Assembly (NCBI GenBank): GCA_910580075.1
Contig: CAJTVR010000044.1
Span: 4,587-19,936, forward strand
DNA: 15,350 nucleotides
DNA from: an uncultured Eubacterium sp.
GTDB taxonomy: Bacteria; Bacillota; Clostridia; Lachnospirales; Lachnospiraceae
Direction of reading: 5' to 3'
Shown: positions 6,676-14,433 of the stretch, piece by piece
Numbering within the stretch: the first letter of the stretch is position 1
Layout: each line of letters starts with the position of its first letter
Notes under the pieces: model-generated
What the model was told of the DNA's origin: nothing
What the model saw: only the letters and a program-made list of their open reading frames with translations
The model's database searches: none
Translations under genes and position numbers: made by a program

Positions 6676-6828
6676 ATGGCAGCATTTTTAGGAAGTTTTA
6701 TGGAATATCTCGTAAAAGCGGTCATTTATGCAGTACTCGCAATAGCAGGCGTGAAAGCGGGCATGAAGATGCGTGACAACAAAGATTCTAAGACATCAAC
6801 CGTGCGGATTAACAGCAGCAAAAGATAA
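6676..6828 (+). CDS. 50-residue single-span membrane protein, unknown function
   Basis: The sequence starts MAAFLGSFMEYLVKAVIYAV and continues with an Ala/Gly/Val-rich helix, so residues about 5-30 can span the membrane once. The tail from residue 31 is Lys/Arg/Ser-rich (KMRDNKDSKTSTVRINSSKR) and probably stays in the cytoplasm by the positive-inside rule. A perfect AGGAGG (6662-6667) lies 8 bp before the ATG, which supports real translation; an upstream in-frame ATG at 6607 lacks a site. A strong promoter precedes it, and alaS starts 32 bp after its stop, so the two are likely one transcript. I do not recognise a family. It could be a conserved small membrane regulator; no catalytic residues are visible. 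Confidence 0.8.
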   Translation: MAAFLGSFMEYLVKAVIYAVLAIAGVKAGMKMRDNKDSKTSTVRINSSKR

Positions 6829-6860
6829 AGCATTCAGAATGATTTTGGAGGACAAGCAGC

Positions 6861-9518
6861 GTGAAAAAGAGTTATGGCGTAAACGAGTTACGCAGAAAAT
6901 TTCTGGAGTTTTTTGAAAGCAAAGAGCATCTTGTAATGAACAGCTTTTCATTAGTACCTCACAATGATAAGAGCCTGCTTTTGATTAATGCCGGAATGGC
7001 TCCGTTAAAACCGTATTTTACCGGACAGGAAATACCGCCGCGCAGACGTGTGACGACCTGTCAGAAATGTATCCGTACCGGAGATATCGAAAATGTGGGC
7101 AAGACGGCCAGGCATCTGACATTTTTTGAAATGCTGGGCAACTTTTCGTTTGGCGATTATTTTAAGCGTGAGGCTATTGTATGGTCCTGGGAATTTTTAA
7201 CAAAAGTTCTGGGACTCGAAGAAGAGCGCCTGTATCCGTCTATTTACGGCGAAGATGACGAGGCTTTTGAAATATGGAATAAAGAAATCGGTATTCCGGC
7301 AGAGAAAATCACACGTTTTTACCGGGATGAAAACGGCAAATGCGATAATTTCTGGGAACATGGCGCTGGTCCCTGCGGGCCTTGTTCGGAAATATATTAT
7401 GACAGGGGAGAGAAATACGGGTGCGGCAGTCCGGACTGCAGGGTCGGCTGTGACTGCGACCGTTTTATGGAAGTATGGAATAATGTATTTACACAGTTTG
7501 ACGGCGACGGCAAGGGCGGCTATGAAGAACTGGACCAGAAAAATATCGATACCGGTATGGGGCTGGAACGTCTGGCAGTTGTGATGCAGGATGTGGATTC
7601 GGTATTTGATATTGATACGATGAAAGCCATACGGGATAAAGTATGTGAACTGTCGCATAAAAAATACCAGACAGACGAGCTGGACGATGTATCCATCCGT
7701 CTGATTACAGACCATATCCGTTCGGCTACTTTTATGGTTTCAGACGGTATTATGCCGTCAAATGAAGGCCGCGGCTATGTACTGCGCCGCTTAATCCGGC
7801 GTGCAGCACGTCACGGGCGTATGCTTGGCATTGAAGGGACGTTTCTTGCGAGACTGAGCAATACGGTCATTACAGAAAGCAGTGACGGGTATCCGGAATT
7901 AGAGGAAAAGAAAGAATTTATTTTCAAAGTGCTGACACAGGAAGAAGAAAAATTCAATAAGACCATTGACCAGGGACTTGCAATTCTTTCACAGATGCAG
8001 AAATCTATGGAGGAAGAAGGAAGGAAAGCGCTTTTTGGGGAAGATGCGTTTAAGCTTTATGATACCTATGGATTCCCGATAGACTTAACACAGGAAATTT
8101 TAGAAGAAAAAGGATTTACCATTGATGAAGAAGGATTCCGCCAGTGCATGGAAGAGCAGCGGACAAAAGCCAGAAAAGCCAGAAAAGCTACGAACTACAT
8201 GGGAGCGGACGTAACGGTCTACGAATCGATTGAACCTTCTTTAACAACGGAATTTACCGGTTATGGCAGTCTGACAGGCACATCTGCCGTTACGGTAATG
8301 ACGACGGAGACAGAGATTACCCAGGCACTTTCTGACGGAGAGCGGGGAACGGTAATTGTAGAAAAATCGCCATTTTATGCTGCCATGGGCGGACAGATTG
8401 GAGATACCGGACAGATTCGCGCTAAAGAAGGCGTTTTTCAGGTAGAAGATACCATAAAACTGTCAGGCGGCAAAATCGGACATATCGGAACCTGTATCAG
8501 CGGTATGATAAAAACAGGTGACGAAGTGCAGTTAGAAGTCGATGCAGGACGCAGGGCGCGCATTGAAAAAAATCACAGCGCTACGCATCTTTTGCAGAAA
8601 GCGCTGCGTGAAGTACTTGGCGCACATGTAGAACAGGCCGGTTCAGAAGTAACACCGGATAAGCTGAGATTTGACTTTACGCATTTTTCAGCCATGACCA
8701 GAGAAGAAATCGAACGCACGGAAGCGCTGGTAAATGAAAAAATCGCTGCAGCGCTGCCTGTAAATACCGAGGTTATGTCTTTGGAGGAAGCAAAAAAGAC
8801 AGGTGCTATGGCATTATTCGGCGAAAAATACGGCGAAAAAGTGCGCGTGGTAAAAATGGGTGATTTTTCTGTAGAATTATGCGGCGGTACGCATGTAGGC
8901 AGTACAAGTGCCATAACAGCTTTTAAAATTGTATCAGAAGGCGGCGTAGCAGCCGGTGTGCGACGTATTGAAGCGCTTACTTCGGATGCGGTATTTAAAT
9001 ATTACGACAATATCGAACAGATCCTGGAAAATGCAGCAAAGACAGTCAAAGCATCTCCGGCAAATCTGGTTGAAAAACTCGGACATCTGATGGCTGAGTT
9101 AAAAGCTCTTTCCAGTGAGAATGAGTCTTTAAAATCTCAGGCAGCTAAAGATGCGCTTGGGGATGTCATGGACCAGGTACAGGAAATCAAAGGCACGAAA
9201 TTTCTGGCAGCCAGAGTATCCGGCGTGGATATGAACGGACTCAGGGATCTTGGCGACCAGTTAAAGGCAAAACTTGGCGAAGGCGTGATTCTGCTCGCAT
9301 CCGATGCCGGAGGCAGAGTCAGTCTTGTAGCAATGGCCACAGAAGCAGCAATGGCAGCCGGTGCGCATGCCGGGAACCTGATTAAGGCTGCAGCCGGAAA
9401 AGTGGGCGGAGGCGGAGGCGGACGTCCTAACATGGCACAGGCCGGCGGCAAAAATCCAGAGGGAATTGACGAGGCATTAAAAGAAGCAGCCAGCGTTTTA
9501 GATCATATGCTGAAATAG
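6861..9518 (+). CDS. alaS: alanine--tRNA ligase
   Basis: An 885-residue class II synthetase that charges tRNA-Ala in the cytoplasm; the normal length is about 875. The N-terminal catalytic core is clear (FFESKEHLVMNSFSLVPHND, then INAGMAPLKPYFTG, and NEGRGYVLRRLIRRAARHGR), followed by the tRNA-recognition region. The editing domain that removes mischarged Ser and Gly has both zinc motifs: HSATH at H572/H576 and CGGTH at C674/H678. The C-terminal DHHA1 domain ends with the usual glycine-rich run (GGGGGGRPNMAQAGG). GTG at 6861 is chosen because the protein then begins at the conserved KSYGVNELRRKFLEFF, and GGAGG at 6847-6851 precedes it by 9 bp. It follows the 50-residue gene in one operon and ends at a strong terminator. 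Nothing is missing. Confidence 0.98.
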   Translation: MKKSYGVNELRRKFLEFFESKEHLVMNSFSLVPHNDKSLLLINAGMAPLKPYFTGQEIPPRRRVTTCQKCIRTGDIENVGKTARHLTFFEMLGNFSFGDYFKREAIVWSWEFLTKVLGLEEERLYPSIYGEDDEAFEIWNKEIGIPAEKITRFYRDENGKCDNFWEHGAGPCGPCSEIYYDRGEKYGCGSPDCRVGCDCDRFMEVWNNVFTQFDGDGKGGYEELDQKNIDTGMGLERLAVVMQDVDSVFDIDTMKAIRDKVCELSHKKYQTDELDDVSIRLITDHIRSATFMVSDGIMPSNEGRGYVLRRLIRRAARHGRMLGIEGTFLARLSNTVITESSDGYPELEEKKEFIFKVLTQEEEKFNKTIDQGLAILSQMQKSMEEEGRKALFGEDAFKLYDTYGFPIDLTQEILEEKGFTIDEEGFRQCMEEQRTKARKARKATNYMGADVTVYESIEPSLTTEFTGYGSLTGTSAVTVMTTETEITQALSDGERGTVIVEKSPFYAAMGGQIGDTGQIRAKEGVFQVEDTIKLSGGKIGHIGTCISGMIKTGDEVQLEVDAGRRARIEKNHSATHLLQKALREVLGAHVEQAGSEVTPDKLRFDFTHFSAMTREEIERTEALVNEKIAAALPVNTEVMSLEEAKKTGAMALFGEKYGEKVRVVKMGDFSVELCGGTHVGSTSAITAFKIVSEGGVAAGVRRIEALTSDAVFKYYDNIEQILENAAKTVKASPANLVEKLGHLMAELKALSSENESLKSQAAKDALGDVMDQVQEIKGTKFLAARVSGVDMNGLRDLGDQLKAKLGEGVILLASDAGGRVSLVAMATEAAMAAGAHAGNLIKAAAGKVGGGGGGRPNMAQAGGKNPEGIDEALKEAASVLDHMLK

Positions 9519-9536
9519 AATACAGATAAAATAAAA

Positions 9537-9567
9537 GGGGCCTGCCGCGTTTGCGGCGGCCCTTTTT
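9537..9567 (+). terminator. intrinsic terminator of alaS
   Basis: GGGGCCTGCCGC (9537-9548) pairs with GCGGCGGCCC (9553-9562) across a GTTT loop with one T.G wobble. TTTTT follows at 9563-9567. It begins 18 bp after the alaS stop. Confidence 0.95.
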
Positions 9568-9883
9568 GCTATGCCTAAAGCCTGTTTTTGTAGTGATCTT
9601 TGAGGCCTTTTATCTGCTGTGTCCGCCGCATATGGATCAGCGGTTATCCCAGCATTATCCAGCAATGAAATTATTAAGAATATCTGCAAAATATATTTTC
9701 AAATCATCCAATTTATGATATAAATACATATAGGTATATCAAAAGAAACGCAAATGCGATGTACAAGGCAGTAAACCACCCTGTCATAAACAGACCGTCA
9801 TTTGCGTTTCATATGAGATATGGCAGAATGCGTCATTCGTGTATCAGGCGCATCCCGTTAGTACAGGAGCTGCTGCATCAGTC
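9568..9883. other. 316-bp intergenic region after alaS
   Basis: No gene with a ribosome binding site is seen. The left part has only weak 4-bp dyads, such as GCCT/AGGC near 9580-9615. The right part holds the inverted repeat at 9745-9810, given separately. A frame of 24 codons on the minus strand (9713-9787) is mentioned under findings. Confidence 0.6.
9745..9810 (-). terminator. 12-bp inverted repeat, possible terminator for the XRE gene
   Basis: GAAACGCAAATG (9745-9756) and CATTTGCGTTTC (9799-9810) are perfect inverted copies 42 bp apart; with four mismatches the match extends to 9735 and 9820. On the minus strand the stem is followed by TTTT, and the loop can form an inner CAGGG/CCTTG stem. 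This fits a terminator 74 bp downstream of the XRE stop, but the large loop and short T run leave doubt. Confidence 0.4.
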
Positions 9884-10267
9884 TTATGTTTTGCTGACAT
9901 TCTGGTCCGGGTCATTTGGGAATGTAAAGATTTCCCGTACCTGGGACGTATAAGTCTTCATAAGCTGATTTACAATGCGCAGATATTTGTTGTCCAAATC
10001 CTCAAGCATTACATCGATTTCCTGAATAAGCTGGTTGTGCTGTACAACAGGGTCATTCGGGTCAGCAGTAAGCGCAGCAATATTAGTATGAAGGTATTCT
10101 GCAATGGAGAAAAAGGTATCCATGCTGACAGGCTTAACGCCGCGCTCTAATTTGCTGATAAGGCTAAGTGATAAATACAGTTCATCAGCCATTTGCTCTT
10201 GTGTAATCTGCAGCTGTTTTCTGCGGGCTTTGATGTTTGATCCAATTAGCTTGTAATCCAGTGGCAT
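9884..10267 (-). CDS. XRE-family helix-turn-helix transcriptional regulator
   Basis: A 127-residue cytoplasmic DNA-binding protein. Residues about 8-65 form a Cro/CI-type HTH: IGSNIKARRKQLQITQEQMA, then ELYLSLSLISKLERG, where ITQEQMADEL and SLSLISKLERG are the two HTH helices, and the domain ends near SIAEYLHTNI. The remaining 60 residues are helical and acidic (QLIQEIDVMLEDLDNKYLRI), likely for dimerisation; there is no ligand or peptidase domain. GGAGGAG lies about 6 bp before the ATG, read on the minus strand. It is divergent from the 113-residue gene, 221 bp away, and the shared gap holds promoters and a dyad, so it may control that gene and itself. Similar regulators are common in Lachnospiraceae. 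The specific target is inferred only. Confidence 0.9.
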   Translation of the reverse strand: MPLDYKLIGSNIKARRKQLQITQEQMADELYLSLSLISKLERGVKPVSMDTFFSIAEYLHTNIAALTADPNDPVVQHNQLIQEIDVMLEDLDNKYLRIVNQLMKTYTSQVREIFTFPNDPDQNVSKT

Positions 10268-10376
10268 AAATATCTCCTCCGAAGGTGTAAAATGTCGAAA
10301 AAAGCAGAAAGTGCCTTTTTTCTATTATAATTCAAAATAAACTGCCATAAACAGCACCAATAGTGTTCCAAAACTC

Positions 10377-10404
10377 TTGACAATAATACATTAAATGTTA
10401 TAAT
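10377..10404 (+). promoter_or_regulatory. strong sigma-A promoter 1 for the 113-residue gene
   Basis: TTGACA (10377-10382) is a perfect -35, followed by a 16-bp spacer and TATAAT (10399-10404), also perfect, with an upstream TG giving an extended -10. It reads toward the gene at 10489. Confidence 0.85.
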
Positions 10405-10409
10405 ACAAA

Positions 10410-10438
10410 TTAACAAAGTAGTCACATACATGTATAAT
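10410..10438 (+). promoter_or_regulatory. sigma-A promoter 2, in tandem
   Basis: TTAACA (10410-10415), a 17-bp spacer and TATAAT (10433-10438) form a second promoter 34 bp downstream of the first. Confidence 0.65.
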
Positions 10439-10449
10439 GAATTACATGT
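10428..10449. promoter_or_regulatory. dyad over promoter 2, candidate operator
   Basis: ACATGTA (10428-10434) and TACATGT (10443-10449) are perfect inverted copies with 8 bp between them. The dyad covers the -10 box and start region of promoter 2, where a bound repressor would block transcription. Its closeness to the divergent XRE gene makes that protein the obvious candidate binder. This is not proven, and the same sequence could instead form a small RNA hairpin. Confidence 0.5.
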
Positions 10450-10488
10450 GAAGTATTTTATGTAGAAATTGAAAGGAAGGTGTGAAAT

Positions 10489-10830
10489 ATGAGATATCTG
10501 CTCTTAGATGAAATCTGGATGTACCGGCATTTTTTTAAAATGAGAAAATATGGGATTCCGCGCAAAATCTGGCACTGTGTTCATACAACCATGAATGCGG
10601 AAAATTATAAGAAGAGTAAGAAGTATTTAGACGAATCGGGCCTTGATTACCGCATACGTCTGAATCCGAATCATAAAACACTTGTTTTTCTGCGCAAGGA
10701 ACTGAGCTGTCCCGAGCGTTTTCGCATGTGGTATGGATTTTATGTAACAAGGCACGATTATGACCGGGCCCGTGAAATTATGAAGTTAGATCCACCGCTT
10801 CCGTTTTTTGGAATGCGTGTATTATTATAG
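10489..10830 (+). CDS. 113-residue protein of unknown function
   Basis: I do not recognise this protein. It is basic and aromatic-rich, with no signal peptide or membrane span. It starts MRYLLLDEIWMYRHFFKMRK; the middle, NAENYKKSKKYLDESGLDYR, suggests a helix followed by a strand; the end is LPFFGMRVLL. Two cysteines are present (CVHTTMN and LSCPERF) but do not form a metal motif. Translation is supported by GGAAGG at about 10475-10480 before the ATG, by two strong promoters upstream and by a clear terminator after it. It forms a single-gene unit divergent from the XRE regulator, which may control it. Being short and strongly promoted, it could be a stress-response or signalling protein, but nothing in the sequence decides this. 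Confidence 0.75.
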   Translation: MRYLLLDEIWMYRHFFKMRKYGIPRKIWHCVHTTMNAENYKKSKKYLDESGLDYRIRLNPNHKTLVFLRKELSCPERFRMWYGFYVTRHDYDRAREIMKLDPPLPFFGMRVLL

Positions 10831-10959
10831 AAGAAATTCATATCTTTAAGATTTATCCGGTATAATTAACAGAAAGAAGCCGCAGATCCGGTATGAAAAG
10901 AACGCATCTGGTATTGAAAACCAATGATAAAGAAATTGATCCGGCTGAAAAGCAGAATG

Positions 10960-11005
10960 AGTATGAATTTTATAAACTTTGCTTTATGGAGTTCATACTT
11001 TTTTT
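10960..11005 (+). terminator. intrinsic terminator of the 113-residue gene
   Basis: A 17-bp stem, 10960-10976 with 10983-10999, including three T.G pairs, has a six-base loop (CTTTGC) and is followed by a run of T to 11005. The outer part is AGTATGAA/TTCATACT. It lies 130 bp after the stop codon, so the message has a long 3' tail. Confidence 0.9.
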
Positions 11006-11030
11006 ATAAATAAAATTGAAAAGTGAGTAA

Positions 11031-11060
11031 AAATGAGATAAAGAGAGATAAAATGAGATA
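11031..11060. repeat. three 10-bp phased repeats upstream of the groE promoter
   Basis: AAATGAGATA, AAGAGAGATA and AAATGAGATA follow one another with an exact 10-bp period. They end 38 bp before the -35 box. The A-rich, helically phased pattern suggests bent DNA or an activating upstream element. Confidence 0.6.
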
Positions 11061-11098
11061 AAATAAAATATTGTGATATATTGAAAAGAATGCTGTAC

Positions 11099-11127
11099 TT
11101 GCGAAACAGAGAAGAAAAACATATTAT
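11099..11127 (+). promoter_or_regulatory. groESL promoter
   Basis: TTGCGA (11099-11104), a 17-bp spacer and TATTAT (11122-11127) form a sigma-A promoter whose start point would fall just ahead of the CIRCE operator. Confidence 0.8.
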
Positions 11128-11139
11128 ATGAACTATCAG

Positions 11140-11166
11140 TTAGCACTCAAAACAAGTGAGTGCTAA
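11140..11166. promoter_or_regulatory. CIRCE operator (HrcA binding site)
   Basis: TTAGCACTC (11140-11148), nine bases, and GAGTGCTAA (11158-11166) are a perfect match to the CIRCE consensus. HrcA binds it and represses the chaperonin operon until heat shock titrates GroEL. No hrcA is in this window. Confidence 0.98.
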
Positions 11167-11222
11167 TAACACAAAAAAGAAAATAGAATCAGATAAGAAG
11201 AATGGTGAAGGAGGAAATATTC

Positions 11223-11507
11223 ATGAAATTAGTTCCATTATCCGACAGAGTTGTATTAAAACAGTGTGAAGCTGAGGAAACAACTGCATCAGGTATTATC
11301 CTGACCAGCGCTTCCCAGGAAAAACCTCAGGAAGCTGAAGTTATTGCAGTAGGACCTGGCGGAGTTGTAGATGGCAAGGAAATTACAATGCAGGTAAAAG
11401 AAGGACAGAAAGTTATTTATTCGAAATATGCAGGAACAGAAGTAAAAATCGATGGAGAAGAATATATCATTGTACGTCAGAATGATATTCTTGCAGTCGT
11501 AGAGTAA
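11223..11507 (+). CDS. groES: co-chaperonin GroES
   Basis: A 94-residue cytoplasmic heptameric lid for GroEL. It begins MKLVPLSDRVVLKQCEAEET, has the mobile-loop region TTASGIILTSASQEKPQ that contacts GroEL, the block EVIAVGPGG, and ends EYIIVRQNDILAVVE, all as expected for GroES. An ATG at 11202 would add seven residues, but AAGGAGG at 11208-11214 lies 8 bp before 11223 and GroES proteins normally start at the chosen residue. It is the first gene of a two-gene operon under CIRCE control, 57 bp ahead of groEL. The length is normal and nothing is missing. Confidence 0.98.
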   Translation: MKLVPLSDRVVLKQCEAEETTASGIILTSASQEKPQEAEVIAVGPGGVVDGKEITMQVKEGQKVIYSKYAGTEVKIDGEEYIIVRQNDILAVVE

Positions 11508-11564
11508 ATCAGGTATATAATTAGAAGATGACGATAATCATATTAAGAAGAGAGGAAGATAACA

Positions 11565-13187
11565 ATGGCAAAGGAAATTAAATACGGTGCAGAAGCAAGA
11601 GCTGCATTAGAAGCAGGTGTAGATAAGTTAGCAGATACAGTGTGTGTGACACTTGGACCAAAAGGAAGAAATGTTGTTTTAGATAAATCTTACGGCGCTC
11701 CGTTAATTACAAACGACGGCGTTACCATTGCAAAAGAAATCGAACTGGAAGATCCATTTGAAAATATGGGTGCACAGCTGGTAAAAGAAGTTGCAACAAA
11801 GACCAATGATGTAGCTGGTGACGGTACAACAACTGCGACTGTACTGGCACAGGCAATGATTTCTGAAGGCATCAAAAATCTGGCAGCAGGCGCAAATCCA
11901 ATCAGCCTTAGAAGAGGCATGAAAAAAGCTACGAACGTAGCAGTAGACGCACTTGCAGAAATGAGCCAGAAAGTAGACGGCAAGAATCATATTGCAAAGG
12001 TAGCAGCGATTTCAGCAGGAGATGATGAAGTCGGCAATTTAGTTGCAGATGCAATGGAAAAAGTATCCAAAGACGGCGTTATCACAATCGAAGAGTCTAA
12101 GACAATGCTGACAGAGTTAGACCTGGTAGAAGGTATGCAGTTTGACCGTGGTTATATTTCCGCATATATGGCTACAGACATGGATAAAATGGAAGCAATC
12201 TTAGATGATCCGTATATTTTAATTACAGATAAGAAGATTTCCAATATCCAGGATATTCTTCCGCTGTTAGAGCAGGTTGTAAAAACAGGTGCAAAATTAC
12301 TCATCATTGCAGAAGATGTGGAAGGCGAAGCACTGACAACTCTGATTGTGAACAAATTACGCGGAACTTTCAATGTAGTAGCAGTCAAAGCTCCTGGTTA
12401 TGGCGACAGAAGAAAAGCAATGTTAGAAGATATTGCAATTCTCACAGGCGGACAGGTTATTTCATCTGAATTAGGACTGGAATTAAAAGATACAGAATTA
12501 GAGCAGTTAGGCCGTGCAAAATCTGTAAAAGTCCAGAAAGAAAATACAGTCATCGTAGACGGTGCCGGTGAAAAATCTGCTATTGATGCAAGAATCAGCC
12601 AGATTAAGAGCCAGATTGAAGAAACTACTTCTGATTTTGATAAAGAAAAATTACAGGAAAGACTTGCAAAACTGGCAGGCGGCGTAGCAGTGATCCGTGT
12701 AGGTGCTGCAACAGAGACAGAAATGAAAGAAAGCAAGCTGCGCATGGAAGATGCGTTAAATGCAACAAGAGCAGCTGTAGAAGAAGGCATTATCGCAGGC
12801 GGCGGTTCTGCATATATCCATGCTTCAAAGAAAGTGGCTGAGTTTGCCGCTTCTCTGGAAGGGGATGAAAAGACAGGTGCAAAAGTGATCTTAAAAGCAC
12901 TGGAAGCTCCGTTATTCTATATTGCAGCAAATGCAGGCCTGGAAGGCGCTGTTATCATTAATAAAGTAAAAGATTCTGAAACTGGAATCGGTTTTGATGC
13001 AACAGAAGAAACATATGTAAATATGGTAGAAGCAGGCATCCTTGATCCGGTTAAAGTAACAAGAAGTGCACTGCAGAATGCAACTTCTGTAGCAGCTACT
13101 TTACTGACAACAGAGTCTGTAGTAGCAAATATCAAAGAAGATGCACCAGCTATGCCAGCCGGAAATCCAGGCATGGGCATGATGTAA
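11565..13187 (+). CDS. groEL: chaperonin GroEL
   Basis: A 540-residue subunit of the tetradecameric ATP-driven folding chamber in the cytoplasm. The equatorial ATP site is intact: TLGPKGRNVVLDKSYGAP near residue 30 and GDGTTTATVLAQ at about residue 86. The signature AAVEEGIIAGGGSAYI near residue 405 is also present, and the protein ends with the flexible Gly/Met tail NPGMGMM. The length is as usual. The ribosome binding site AGAGAGGAAG precedes the ATG. Codons favour A- and T-ending forms more than in neighbouring genes, as expected for a highly expressed gene. It is co-transcribed with groES from the CIRCE promoter and followed by a terminator. This is the only groEL visible. Confidence 0.99.
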   Translation: MAKEIKYGAEARAALEAGVDKLADTVCVTLGPKGRNVVLDKSYGAPLITNDGVTIAKEIELEDPFENMGAQLVKEVATKTNDVAGDGTTTATVLAQAMISEGIKNLAAGANPISLRRGMKKATNVAVDALAEMSQKVDGKNHIAKVAAISAGDDEVGNLVADAMEKVSKDGVITIEESKTMLTELDLVEGMQFDRGYISAYMATDMDKMEAILDDPYILITDKKISNIQDILPLLEQVVKTGAKLLIIAEDVEGEALTTLIVNKLRGTFNVVAVKAPGYGDRRKAMLEDIAILTGGQVISSELGLELKDTELEQLGRAKSVKVQKENTVIVDGAGEKSAIDARISQIKSQIEETTSDFDKEKLQERLAKLAGGVAVIRVGAATETEMKESKLRMEDALNATRAAVEEGIIAGGGSAYIHASKKVAEFAASLEGDEKTGAKVILKALEAPLFYIAANAGLEGAVIINKVKDSETGIGFDATEETYVNMVEAGILDPVKVTRSALQNATSVAATLLTTESVVANIKEDAPAMPAGNPGMGMM

Positions 13188-13248
13188 TCACTGGCTTATA
13201 AGCCCAGGTATCAGGAATCAGATAAAAATAGAAAAATCTAACAGTCTG

Positions 13249-13289
13249 AAAAGCTGTCCAAAATCCTTATTGAATTTTGGGCGGCTTTT
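13249..13289 (+). terminator. intrinsic terminator of groESL
   Basis: A 16-bp stem with two T.G pairs, 13249-13264 with 13274-13289, has a nine-base loop and ends in TTTT. It lies 61 bp after the groEL stop. Confidence 0.9.
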
Positions 13290-13292
13290 CGC

Positions 13293-13321
13293 TTGTAAGT
13301 ATTTTTCAGGTGTGATACAAT
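13293..13321 (+). promoter_or_regulatory. promoter of degV
   Basis: TTGTAA (13293-13298), a 17-bp spacer and TACAAT (13316-13321) lie directly after the groESL terminator and about 100 bp before degV. Confidence 0.6.
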
Positions 13322-13423
13322 GCTATCCGGGATAAACTGTATTATGACAGGATGATAAAAGCAGCTGTGAAGCGGGCTGAATGGTCATGGAAAATAACAA
13401 AATGCAGGAATGGAGGAGTTTTG

Positions 13424-14284
13424 ATGAGCAGAGTAGCTGTTGTAACGGATTCAAACAGTGGAATCACACAAAAGCAGGCAAAAGAGATCGGAGTTACCGT
13501 TCTGCCGATGCCTTTTTATATTGATGGAAAGACGTATTATGAAGATATAGATCTTACACAGGAGCAGTTTTATGAAAAACTGGGAGAAGACTGTGATATT
13601 TCCACATCGATGCCGGCATTGGGCGATGTGACAGATTTATGGGACAGGCTGCTGCAGGATTATGATGAAATTGTGCATATTCCGATGTCTTCCGGACTCA
13701 GCAGTTCATGTGGGACAGCGCAGATGCTGGCTCAGGATTACGACGGACGGGTGCAGGTAGTCAATAATCAAAGAATTTCTGTTACTCAGCGCCGGTCTGT
13801 ACTGGATGCGTATGCACTTTCACAGGAAGGAAAGAGCGCTGGTCAGATTAAGGAAATTCTGGAACGTGAAAAGCTTGAATCCAGTATTTATATTATGGTA
13901 GATACTTTAAAATATCTGAAAAAAGGCGGACGCATTACGCCGGCTGCTGCTGCGCTGGGTACACTGCTTCGTTTAAAACCTGTGCTGCAGATTCAGGGTG
14001 AAAAATTAGACGCTTTTGCAAAAGCACGTACAGTAAAACAGGCTAAAAGCATGATGATAGAAGCGATGCTAAACGACTGTAAAACCCGTTTTCAGGATGC
14101 CAGCGGCAGCAATATGCATATTGATATCGCATATACCAAAGATATAGAGTCCGCACTGCAGTTTGAAAAAGAAGTAAAAGAAGTATTTCCAAATCAGCAG
14201 TGTGTTGTGCATCCGCTTTCTCTGAGTGTATCGTGCCATATCGGGCCTGGAGCGTTAGCAGTGGCAGGCTCACACCGGATTTAA
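13424..14284 (+). CDS. DegV family fatty-acid-binding protein
   Basis: A 286-residue cytoplasmic protein of the DegV/FakB fold, which binds a fatty acid between two domains; characterised FakB members present it to a FakA kinase. The family start VAVVTDSNSGITQKQAKEIG is present, with STSMPALGDV and MSSGLSSSCGTAQ in the N-terminal domain and DTLKYLKKGGRITPAAAALG in the C-terminal one, where conserved family residues cluster. The ATG at 13424 is chosen because GGAGGAG (13412-13418) lies 5 bp upstream; an in-frame ATG at 13352 would add 24 residues unlike the family. No fakA is nearby, so which lipid pathway it serves cannot be told. It stands between the groESL terminator and the purA promoter as a single-gene unit. 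Confidence 0.92.
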   Translation: MSRVAVVTDSNSGITQKQAKEIGVTVLPMPFYIDGKTYYEDIDLTQEQFYEKLGEDCDISTSMPALGDVTDLWDRLLQDYDEIVHIPMSSGLSSSCGTAQMLAQDYDGRVQVVNNQRISVTQRRSVLDAYALSQEGKSAGQIKEILEREKLESSIYIMVDTLKYLKKGGRITPAAAALGTLLRLKPVLQIQGEKLDAFAKARTVKQAKSMMIEAMLNDCKTRFQDASGSNMHIDIAYTKDIESALQFEKEVKEVFPNQQCVVHPLSLSVSCHIGPGALAVAGSHRI

Positions 14285-14297
14285 AATTTGAAAATAC

Positions 14298-14326
14298 TTT
14301 ACTTATCAGCCGGAGTCGTGTATAAT
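14298..14326 (+). promoter_or_regulatory. promoter of purA
   Basis: TTTACT (14298-14303), a 17-bp spacer and TATAAT (14321-14326) place the start of transcription near 14333, ahead of a terminator-like hairpin. Confidence 0.7.
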
Positions 14327-14346
14327 CAGAAAGTAAAATCGGGTAC

Positions 14347-14376
14347 AAAAGACAGGTTTTTACAGCCTGTCTTTTT
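14347..14376 (+). terminator. terminator-like hairpin in the purA leader (or degV terminator)
   Basis: AAAAGACAGG (14347-14356) pairs perfectly with CCTGTCTTTT (14366-14375), with a nine-base loop and a T run at 14372-14376. It lies between the purA promoter and the purA start, so it can stop purA transcription as well as read-through from degV. A competing stem, GCCTG (14365-14369) with CAGGC (14383-14387), would break it. Confidence 0.8.
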
Positions 14377-14433
14377 AAGCGGCAGGCGTCCGCAAACGTA
14401 AGAAAAATGGCTGATACATAGGAGGTAGGGAAC

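Noticed and set aside
9137..9451. Long minus-strand frame inside alaS (also inside groEL and degV).
   Set aside because: These are shadows of the real genes, with biased Pro/Ala/Ser composition and no ribosome binding site.
10893..11009. A 38-codon frame after the 113-residue gene, with a TATAAT at 10861-10866 before it.
   Set aside because: There is no ribosome binding site and no -35 box, and its second half is the terminator stem of the upstream gene.
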